NCBI GenBank assembly: GCA_937876985.1
Contig: CALEFT010000029.1
Span: 1-56,865, forward strand
Reading direction: 5' to 3'
From: an uncultured Clostridia bacterium
Lineage (GTDB): Bacteria > Bacillota > Clostridia > Saccharofermentanales > Saccharofermentanaceae
DNA length: 56,865 nt
The notes under the pieces are model-generated. The model was not told where the DNA came from. It did not search any database and was given only the letters and a program-made list of their open reading frames with translations. Positions 35,801 through 42,372 of this stretch are shown here, one piece after another (the stretch's first letter is position 1; each line of letters starts with the position of its first letter). The position numbers and the translations under genes were made by a program.

Positions 35801-36289
35801 TTACTTTCCCTCTTCATCATTAGGCATAATGTACTCAATATTGATTACATCATGCTTCGGCTTAATATCATCAACTATGCTTTCGCGCTTATCCCTAACA
35901 CTAAGTGAATACAAGGAAATAAAAAGTATTACCCCCACAACCGAGACTGCTACTAACAAACATATGACAGAATCTTGCCTATGCCTATGAGATTTCATCT
36001 TAACAAAATCCTGATAAAGCTCCTCTGATTGGACCATCGCAGACAAAGTATTCTCCATCAAATTGGTCTCATAACCAGGCTCGCCTAATTCGCATGTATC
36101 AAAGGTAATTATCCCCAAATCAATGCCAAGCAGCTTCGATAAAAAGACTGCGTACTCATATTCAATATTCTTAAAACCATATTCCCAAAAGAAAAGCTCC
36201 ATTATCGAACAACCAAGCTTATCTGATAACTCGCGTCTCGAATAACCTAACTTCTTTCTTGCTTTTCTAACCTTGTCACAAGTCAACAT
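35801..36289 (-). CDS. Membrane-anchored XRE regulator, first of three
   Basis: 162 residues, ATG 36289 with AAGGAGAAA upstream. The HTH (about 5-60) is more diverged: RKKLGYSRRELSDKLGC then MELFFWEYGF where the others have IYRWE. A TM helix follows (about 106-130, SVICLLVAVSVVGVILFISL). The outer tail contains DVINIEYIMPND, resembling the PVIVDY/PVIIEY tails of its neighbours. Fourteen bases separate it from the second gene. It is transcribed from a predicted promoter at 36326-36354. Confidence 0.87.
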   Translation of the reverse strand: MLTCDKVRKARKKLGYSRRELSDKLGCSIMELFFWEYGFKNIEYEYAVFLSKLLGIDLGIITFDTCELGEPGYETNLMENTLSAMVQSEELYQDFVKMKSHRHRQDSVICLLVAVSVVGVILFISLYSLSVRDKRESIVDDIKPKHDVINIEYIMPNDEEGK

Positions 36290-36325
36290 AACTATTTCTC
36301 CTTAACTTATGCTAAATCTGCTTAA

Positions 36326-36354
36326 ATTATAATAGGTTAACAGCATACTGTATA
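36326..36354 (-). promoter_or_regulatory. Predicted promoter of the XRE cluster
   Basis: Minus strand TATACA (36349-36354), 17 bases, TATAAT (36326-36331), 37 bases before the first HTH gene's start. Confidence 0.6.
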
Positions 36355-36362
36355 CAAAATAA

Positions 36363-36424
36363 GGCAGGTGTTTCTACCCAAGCTATATAAAATAATAGTT
36401 TGAATAGAATGGTGCACACCTGCC
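36363..36424 (-). promoter_or_regulatory. Long-range inverted repeat upstream of the XRE promoter
   Basis: GGCAGGTGT (36363-36371) and ACACCTGCC (36416-36424) are exact reverse complements with a 44-base spacer, just upstream of the predicted -35. The spacing could allow two bound dimers or a loop; alternatively it is a weak mRNA hairpin. Confidence 0.45.
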
Positions 36425-36497
36425 ATTTGCATAAATATGGAGCATGTAGGCATCCAAAATTTACAATAATATTTTCGCGTAATTTCCACTAAAAGAG

Positions 36498-36539
36498 TGT
36501 TTCACATGTGTAGCACGATGTGCCAAAAGTGAAACATCT
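36498..36539 (-). promoter_or_regulatory. Inverted repeat with shared 17-base motif, copy 2
   Basis: TGTTTCAC (36498-36505) mirrors GTGAAACA (36529-36536). The right arm is part of CCAAAAGTGAAACATCT (36523-36539), the second copy of the motif at 34047-34063. The rest of the 36290-36693 gap holds only the promoter and a terminator. Confidence 0.5.
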
Positions 36540-36587
36540 GTCCTTATATAAAGCATTTTGGTTTTCATTTGAAAGTCAACAGTATAA

Positions 36588-36613
36588 AGCCTTCTGGCAT
36601 TTACCAGAAGGCT
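36588..36613 (-). terminator. Rho-independent terminator of the DUF3592/Lgt-like operon
   Basis: AGCCTTCTGG and CCAGAAGGCT pair perfectly (10 bp) around a 6-base loop; on the minus strand TTTAT follows. About 80 bases past the last gene of the operon. Confidence 0.8.
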
Positions 36614-36693
36614 ATATTAATCACATATCATAAGATATATCAGCAAAGCGAAGTCAAAGCAAAGTGAGGCTATCAATTAACCGCACTAGTCAA

Positions 36694-37101
36694 TCAAGCA
36701 AACGTAACTGTAAGCAATATTGCCAAAACTAAGAAAATCACACCAAGTCCCAGAAACAGCCACGCACAGAAAGGCAGCGCGAATGTATTTGCATAAGAAT
36801 CCTCTGGATTCTCCGGACTAATAAACATCACCTTCTCGGAACCAAGTTCTGGCACTCTCGAAGTAGATACAAATGATTTCTTAGAATACGATTGTCCTTC
36901 ATACGTGTAAGCAAAAATCGGACGATATAAATATCTGCCATCTGACCTCTCTGTAAGATAGTCTTCGACTACGGCAGTTACCTTGACAGAGCATCTTCTC
37001 TTCTTGCCACGAATAATAGCAAAAATAATCGCCGAAGCAATCAGCAAAATCAAAGCCGGAATGCCAAGTCCAAGCAAAAAAGAAAGTGCCACACCATCCA
37101 T
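36694..37101 (-). CDS. DUF3592-like membrane protein (second of two)
   Basis: 135 residues with an N-terminal TM helix (about 5-30), a beta-rich middle (VKVTAVVEDYLTERS, RPIFAYTYEGQSY, YTFGISPENPE-like end) and a C-terminal TM helix (about 108-133). The two-TM, beta-core plan and EYxYxGxxY motif fit DUF3592, whose function is unknown. Five bases follow the previous gene's stop, so co-transcription is likely. A paralogue of the gene just upstream. Confidence 0.75.
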   Translation of the reverse strand: MDGVALSFLLGLGIPALILLIASAIIFAIIRGKKRRCSVKVTAVVEDYLTERSDGRYLYRPIFAYTYEGQSYSKKSFVSTSRVPELGSEKVMFISPENPEDSYANTFALPFCAWLFLGLGVIFLVLAILLTVTFA

Positions 37102-37106
37102 ATCTT

Positions 37107-37526
37107 CTACCCGTTTAACAAAGCTACCATTATAAGAATAGAAAGACCAATCATCAGAAAACCCACAAAGAGATCAGCCTTGGCCGAGAAACTAGCCTGC
37201 TCAGGGTTTTCTTCATTAATTTTAAATACCTCCGTATCGCCAATATTTGGCTTCTTCACTTTTGACGTAGTCGCAGTAGCAGTATATGTGATTCCATCAT
37301 ACACATACTCATATGTTGGGAGATACCTAACCGCAGAACTATTCTTGGAATAAAGTTCCTTAACAGAAACCACTGAACCGACTACCTCACGCTTGCATCG
37401 AACTGCATTAGCGATGTGAGACACAATCATCACGATGCCTACAAATGCAAAAAGCGCCGCAACTAATCTGGCTAACGAGCTGTCTCCGCCCATTTTAACT
37501 GTTGCCAATGAAACTAAATCAAACAT
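37107..37526 (-). CDS. DUF3592-like membrane protein (first of two)
   Basis: 139 residues with the same plan as the next gene: TM helix (about 18-40), a beta-rich centre (VVGSVVSVKELYSKNS, LPTYEYVYDGITYT) with INEENPEQA, and a C-terminal TM helix (about 115-135). Seven bases behind the Lgt-like gene. AGAGGT lies 8 bases before ATG 37526. Confidence 0.75.
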   Translation of the reverse strand: MFDLVSLATVKMGGDSSLARLVAALFAFVGIVMIVSHIANAVRCKREVVGSVVSVKELYSKNSSAVRYLPTYEYVYDGITYTATATTSKVKKPNIGDTEVFKINEENPEQASFSAKADLFVGFLMIGLSILIMVALLNG

Positions 37527-37532
37527 TTCCTT

Positions 37533-38246
37533 TTACCTCTTATCCCTTAATTTCCGTGACTTGACGCCCCAGACGACCGCCAAAACCACAATAAATAATA
37601 TACATAAAACTTGCGTATTTGACAATAGCACAAAGCCCTCTTTCCCTCGCAAAAACTCCACCAGAAATCTCGCCCCAGCACACGCGAAAAGCAAGAACCA
37701 GATAAGTTTGCTTGAGCCTTTTCGAGCAAGCAATACGCCTATAGCGAAAAGCAGCAAGAACACCACACTCTCAAGAAGCTGCACCGGAAAGTACGGGCCT
37801 CCGTTAAGTTCATCTAAGATGGCGTCCACATATGTGACGGAAAATGGTCCGTCGTAGGCGACTCCGTGGCAGCAGCCAGTCAGGTAACAGCCGATTTTGG
37901 CGATGGAGTACATAAGCGGAAGAGCCAGAATGTAACCTTCGAGCACAGGACGCGAGAAGTCCTGAAAAATATAGGAAAGTAACATTGTTACACATATAAT
38001 TCCGCCCGCTGCGCCGATAGCAGAGAGGCCCGCTTCGACAAATGAGACGCGAAATCCACTCATCACGACATCAAAATACTTCGCGCCATAGATGGCAGCA
38101 AAAAGGTTCGCGAGCATGGATAGCAAGATGAAGCTCGTGCTTACCTTATGGCGCTTCATGTGAAACATAGCAACAGCAAAGCCTGCTATAAACGACAGGA
38201 AAAAGGTAATTCTATACGCGCTGAAAATCACATCAAGCGGTAACAT
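37533..38246 (-). CDS. Lgt-like prolipoprotein diacylglyceryl transferase family protein
   Basis: 237 residues, about seven TM helices, shorter than typical Lgt (260-300). Family features: the GCYLTGCCHG loop in place of the usual GR-G-N-F-NGE motif, FPVQLLES (usual RPxQLYE), and RFLVEFLRG near the end. The canonical HGG motif appears replaced (GLSAIGAAGGI). It could be a divergent Lgt acting on lipoproteins or a paralogue with another acceptor. The start ATG is immediately next to the stop of the Asn-rich gene (TAAATG). A housekeeping lgt probably lies elsewhere. Confidence 0.75.
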   Translation of the reverse strand: MLPLDVIFSAYRITFFLSFIAGFAVAMFHMKRHKVSTSFILLSMLANLFAAIYGAKYFDVVMSGFRVSFVEAGLSAIGAAGGIICVTMLLSYIFQDFSRPVLEGYILALPLMYSIAKIGCYLTGCCHGVAYDGPFSVTYVDAILDELNGGPYFPVQLLESVVFLLLFAIGVLLARKGSSKLIWFLLFACAGARFLVEFLRGKEGFVLLSNTQVLCILFIVVLAVVWGVKSRKLRDKR

Positions 38247-38783
38247 TTACGCTAAACTACCAAATGCATCAGCAATATCAATGCAGGAATTCACACATGC
38301 GATGAAGACTGCAATAAGGACGATAATTGAAATAATGACAATTATCGCAACTACAATATGAAGCCACATCAAAACCTTGCCGTAGGTGCTCTTTGGATAC
38401 ATGCAGCGAATCACAATCATAAGTACAAGTGACACCAAATGTAGGACTGGAACGATGCTTATTAGAACATCAGAGATGCCATTTGCAGTAGCATGAGATA
38501 CTGCGAAAATAGAGCCATTTTGTGCCATGCCAGTAAGTGCGATTGAGATAATCACAAACAAAACCGCAGCAGCGAGTGTAGCCATAGAAGAATGGCAAAG
38601 ATATGTTAGCTGCTGCTTCTTATCAGCAGGAAGCTCGTCAACTGGCATCTTCCTATAATTGACCTTCTTGTTAGTACCCATATCATCAAGATTTGGAATA
38701 GTATTGCCAGAGCCATCTTTATTAGCGTTGTTCTCGTTATTACTGTTATTGTTACTGTTATTGTTGTTATTGTTATCTTCCAT
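38247..38783 (-). CDS. Asn-rich membrane protein of unknown function
   Basis: 178 residues. The first 25 are almost all Asn (with Ser and Glu) encoded by AAC/AAT runs; this trinucleotide tract could change length without breaking the frame. After a polar linker come a helix and three TM helices (about 67-90, 100-125, 140-165). The protein resembles short DUF4870-type membrane proteins but the match is not certain. GGGGAGGG precedes ATG 38783. First gene of a tight four-gene operon. Confidence 0.7.
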   Translation of the reverse strand: MEDNNNNNNSNNNSNNENNANKDGSGNTIPNLDDMGTNKKVNYRKMPVDELPADKKQQLTYLCHSSMATLAAAVLFVIISIALTGMAQNGSIFAVSHATANGISDVLISIVPVLHLVSLVLMIVIRCMYPKSTYGKVLMWLHIVVAIIVIISIIVLIAVFIACVNSCIDIADAFGSLA

Positions 38784-38855
38784 AAAATCCCTCCCCTAAT
38801 AAAGAACATTGTTAGTTTAATATAATGGCGGATGCTTTTCAAGAGAGCCCAAGTG

Positions 38856-38890
38856 AAAACGCCCGCCTATAGCAAGCTACAAGCGGACGC
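38856..38890 (-). terminator. Terminator of the 38918 lipoprotein
   Basis: Minus strand CGTCCGC (38883-38889) pairs with GCGGGCG (38860-38866) with one G-U pair, followed by TTTTC. About 30 bases past the stop. Confidence 0.65.
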
Positions 38891-38917
38891 TTCTTTTATG
38901 AGTTATTTCAAATGGTA

Positions 38918-40402
38918 TTAGAGTTCGAAATTAACTGTAACGATAATCTCGTTTTGTGGGTTATAGAAATTAACTGCATACTGTCCTGCTGGAAGAGCAC
39001 CATCTACACCCTCGATGTGGAGATAGAATGTGTCGTCAAAGTCGGCGTCTGTGTTTACGATTGTGTTTGGAACATACTCTTCGCCGTTAAGCTGTACGTC
39101 ATAAGAGAAGTTGTCAACCGTATCGTAATATGCCCATGTCACCATTACAACATCCATGTATGGATCGCCAGCTACTGGATAGAATCCACCGTTAGCATCA
39201 TATACTGTGCAGTCAAAGAAATCATCACTCTGGTTTGAATATGCAGTTACAAAGAACTCAGCGTCTCCACCTCCTGTTGTACCTGCTGTACCAGCACCAG
39301 CAAGACCAAGGAACATCATTAACTCATTTGCTTCTTCCTCTGAGATAAGACCTTCCTCAGCCCAGATTCCAACAGACAATTCGAAAATCTCCATCTCCTG
39401 CTCATCAGTCAGTTCCATCTCTGGCTCAACATTGAGGAATGTATCAGCACTTCCGTCAATAACAAGCTCTTCATCAACAAGAACGAAATCGATAGTTGCT
39501 GTATTTGTATCAGTTACATTTACATCCAAGAAGCTCAAAATGTAGTCAAGAGCCTCTGCCTCAGCAGCCTCTTCGTCTCCTTCGCCACTCATGCCAACAT
39601 ACATTAAGTAAGCAAATCCGTTACGGCAAAGTGCTTCTGGATCAGCGAAAGCAGCATCTACAGCAGCCTGCAAGCTTGGAGCAGTATAAGAAATCTCTAG
39701 GCTTACAGAATCCTCGCCAACATCAGAAGAAAGAACCTCGTATTCCAAGTTAGTGAAGTATGGAACGTATAGTGTGTCATTTGAAACATCTGCACCGTCA
39801 CTGAAGCATGTTGCCAAAGCAGCTGTATCGTTAGCAGCAAAAGCAGCGATAGCTGTATCTAGAACTTCCACAGCTCCTGCCTCAGAAACTCCGCCGAACT
39901 CTACATCATCAACAAAACGCTCGAAATACTTAATGATAGCGTCAGCATTTGTTACGAACCACTCATCGTCATCCTTCTCAAGATCAACTTCAATTCTGTC
40001 CTCAAAAAGCTCTGCATCCTCAACAGCAGCAACAAGTTCTTCTACGCTATAACCTTCGCCGAGTTCTTCAACTACATCAGAAACGATTACGTGTGTAATG
40101 TCGAATGCAACAGTAGCCTCATCCTCGTCGATCTCAGTCTCATTAATCTCAAACTCAGAATCAGCCAAAGCCGCAACGATTACAGACTGGCAATCCTCGT
40201 CAACGCTAAGCACAAAAGCATCCTTCTCATCCTCAGAAACATACTCAATAGCATCCTCTAGGTTAAGTGTAACTACCTCTTCAACAAAAGCAGTAGCAAC
40301 CTCGTTTACAGCTTCCTCTTCCTTATTGCTGCAGCCCGTTGCCGCAACAACAACAGCGATTGATAGCAAAGCCGCAGCTGTCTTCTTGTAAAAATTCTTC
40401 AT
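38918..40402 (-). CDS. Lipoprotein of unknown function (paralogue of 25033-26547)
   Basis: 494 residues. The signal peptide has basic MKNFYKK, a hydrophobic AAALLSIAVVVAA, and lipobox ATGC (Cys24). Two repeated alpha/beta regions (about 30-170 and 175-330; EEVVTLNLEDAIEYVSEDE, then VLDTAIAAFAANDTAAL) precede a beta domain ending GALPAGQYAVNFYNPQNEII. This is the same plan as the 25-kb lipoprotein. The protein is strongly acidic. A Gly/Thr/Ala-rich hinge lies near 366-378. Probably surface-anchored; function unknown. Confidence 0.8.
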   Translation of the reverse strand: MKNFYKKTAAALLSIAVVVAATGCSNKEEEAVNEVATAFVEEVVTLNLEDAIEYVSEDEKDAFVLSVDEDCQSVIVAALADSEFEINETEIDEDEATVAFDITHVIVSDVVEELGEGYSVEELVAAVEDAELFEDRIEVDLEKDDDEWFVTNADAIIKYFERFVDDVEFGGVSEAGAVEVLDTAIAAFAANDTAALATCFSDGADVSNDTLYVPYFTNLEYEVLSSDVGEDSVSLEISYTAPSLQAAVDAAFADPEALCRNGFAYLMYVGMSGEGDEEAAEAEALDYILSFLDVNVTDTNTATIDFVLVDEELVIDGSADTFLNVEPEMELTDEQEMEIFELSVGIWAEEGLISEEEANELMMFLGLAGAGTAGTTGGGDAEFFVTAYSNQSDDFFDCTVYDANGGFYPVAGDPYMDVVMVTWAYYDTVDNFSYDVQLNGEEYVPNTIVNTDADFDDTFYLHIEGVDGALPAGQYAVNFYNPQNEIIVTVNFEL

Positions 40403-40581
40403 ATCTAATCTCCTTAGAATATTTTTCGCGCGTGTTTCCCACGCACTTTACGAATTCTAGCCCTCCACCACTAATTATTCAATAGACTTATCGAAATCTT
40501 TAACATTTCTTTGAGATATCACTTAACAAAGCTTCCGCCATAATTTTTTCTCTTCCTTCCCCCTCCCGAAAAGCAAGATTG

Positions 40582-40609
40582 TTTACAAAAAAGGCAAAAG
40601 GGATATAAT
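40582..40609 (+). promoter_or_regulatory. Predicted promoter of the 40661 membrane protein
   Basis: TTTACA (40582-40587) and TATAAT (40604-40609) are 16 bases apart, about 50 bases before the start. Two CGAAAAGC/GCTTTTCG octamers flank it (40568 and 40628). Confidence 0.6.
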
Positions 40610-40660
40610 GTGTTTTGTACAAATATTGCTTTTCGAGCAAGTTAGAGGAGGAAGATTATT

Positions 40661-41284
40661 ATGGGTAAGAAATCCATTAAACTCAAGGCAGGCAAAGGCG
40701 GACTTGTTGGTGGCATCATCATGCTATGCATCGTAGCTGTAGCAGTTATTGTCCTAGTCTATGCTTTTGTTAGTGGCGAGTACGAGGGCGACGAGATGTA
40801 TGCGCTAATTGCTGGCGCGGTGGTTTTTGGTTTGATTCCACTCATGATTGGCTGCGGAATGATTTCCGACTACAATTTGAAGTCACGCCGTATGGCAAAT
40901 GCAATCAATCGTTTTGGCGAGGACGAGATTATCAACGAGATTGAAAACAAAACAATCGAGTCATATAGATCCCCATACAACAAGAAGTCAGTTACATACT
41001 TCACGGAGAAGTTCATCATCAATCCAAACGTGACACTTGTAGAATATTCAGAAATCGCTTACATTTATAAGCATGTAGTAAATAGCAAGTATGGTTCAAT
41101 TACATACCTTTGCTGCTCGCTTCTTGATGGCAAGGCAATTATGTTCTGTGACAGAATCAAGGACGAAGATTTGTCAAAGTTCTTCTCACTAATCAAGTCT
41201 AAGAACGATACTGTTCTTGTTGGCTACAGCAAAGAGAACGATAAGCTCTACGAAGAGCGCGTAAAGGAACACAAGAACAGCTGA
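40661..41284 (+). CDS. Two-TM membrane protein of unknown function
   Basis: 207 residues with a basic N-terminus (KKSIKLKAGKGG), two TM helices (about 15-40 and 46-68) and a cytoplasmic C-terminal region of about 135 residues. That region alternates beta strands and a final helix (SVTYFTEKFIINPNV, YIYKHVVNSKYGS, FSLIKSKNDTVLVGYS), suggesting a PH-like or YcxB-like fold. No catalytic motif is seen. AGAGGAGG lies before ATG 40661. It stands alone between its own promoter and terminator. Confidence 0.75.
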   Translation: MGKKSIKLKAGKGGLVGGIIMLCIVAVAVIVLVYAFVSGEYEGDEMYALIAGAVVFGLIPLMIGCGMISDYNLKSRRMANAINRFGEDEIINEIENKTIESYRSPYNKKSVTYFTEKFIINPNVTLVEYSEIAYIYKHVVNSKYGSITYLCCSLLDGKAIMFCDRIKDEDLSKFFSLIKSKNDTVLVGYSKENDKLYEERVKEHKNS

Positions 41285-41338
41285 TTCTTTGGCGAGATTA
41301 CTTTACGATATAAGCTAAGCCACTAAGGTGATAATACT

Positions 41339-41374
41339 GCACTAGAATTCTTTATGGGTTCTGGTGCTTTTTTA
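41339..41374 (+). terminator. Terminator of the 40661 membrane protein gene
   Basis: GCACTAGAA pairs with TTCTGGTGC (one G-U pair on the transcript) around an 11-base loop, then TTTTTTT. Confidence 0.85.
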
Positions 41375-41459
41375 TAACGGAAATTGTGATGTTCCTGTTG
41401 GTAGATGAAACGGTAGAAAATATCCGCAATATCTTATACCGTTATTCAAACCACAACTT

Positions 41460-41504
41460 AAAACAAAACACCAGCACATTATCCGAATTGATGAAGTGCC
41501 GGCG
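41460..41504 (-). terminator. Terminator of the minus-strand ABC exporter operon
   Basis: Minus strand CGCCGGCAC (41496-41504) pairs with GTGCTGGTG (41469-41477) with two G-U pairs, followed by TTTTGTTTT. About 55 bases past the last gene. Confidence 0.7.
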
Positions 41505-41556
41505 TTTGATAGTTAAATAACGATAGAAGTACCTATCGCACAACTTCTAGGAATAC

Positions 41557-42318
41557 TTACCAACCTAGCTCCATGAGCCAGTTATTGAGCTTGCGCTCAC
41601 GGTCTTTAAGTGACATATTCTTGTCAGTTGGCGATACATATTCACCCTTGATGTTTCCATCTAGGATGTAGAGAACACGGCTACAACGTGCTGCGACCTT
41701 CGCATCATGAGTTACCATCATGATTGTTGTTCCTTCGTCGTTAAGCTTTACGAGTTCCTTCATTACTTCATCGGAAGATGCCTTGTTGAGGGCACCTGTA
41801 GGCTCATCTGCAAAAAGCACCATTGGGTTATTTATCATGCTTCTGCAGATGCAGGCTCTTTGCAATTGTCCTCCAGAAACTTCGTTGATGTCATTGTCTG
41901 CAATGTCAATGATGTCAAGCTTTCGCATTAGGTCTTCTGCTCGCGCAATTTTCTGTTCTCTTGTTTCTCCCTGCTTCTTGCTTTCAATTGCTGGAATTAC
42001 GATGTTGTCAAGAATTGTAAGATTCTTCATCATGTACATTTGCTGGAAAATGAAGCCCATCTTGTCTAGTCTTATCTCTGCCTGCCTATCCTTGCTCATC
42101 TTTGTGATGTCTTCTCCATCGAAAAGCACCTTGCCAGAAGTAATCTCATCCATTCCAGAGATTGCATATAGTAGAGTGGACTTTCCTGAACCTGATGGTC
42201 CCATGATTGCTACCATCTCACCCTCTTCTACCTTGAAGTTTACGTTCTTTAGTACGTTGTTCTGTCTCTTGTTTACTACATATGTCTTGCAAAGGTCCTT
42301 TGCTTCTAAAACTGCCAT
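41557..42318 (-). CDS. ABC transporter ATP-binding protein (MacB/LolD type)
   Basis: 253 residues. Walker A is GPSGSGKST, signature VSGGQLQRACICRSM (VSGGQ variant), Walker B MVLFADEPTGALNKAS, H-loop TIMMVTHDAK. It ends with a longer tail (SPTDKNMSLKDRERKLNNW). It is the last gene of the regulator-kinase-permease-ATPase operon; the permease is 55 bases upstream. The arrangement and sequence resemble Bce-like detoxification modules, though the kinase has a normal outer domain. Substrate unknown. Confidence 0.93.
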   Translation of the reverse strand: MAVLEAKDLCKTYVVNKRQNNVLKNVNFKVEEGEMVAIMGPSGSGKSTLLYAISGMDEITSGKVLFDGEDITKMSKDRQAEIRLDKMGFIFQQMYMMKNLTILDNIVIPAIESKKQGETREQKIARAEDLMRKLDIIDIADNDINEVSGGQLQRACICRSMINNPMVLFADEPTGALNKASSDEVMKELVKLNDEGTTIMMVTHDAKVAARCSRVLYILDGNIKGEYVSPTDKNMSLKDRERKLNNWLMELGW

Positions 42319-42372
42319 TATTATTTCCTCCGTAAATGTCTTATGTTTCTTTCTGTCGTGTTTTGCTTGTCG

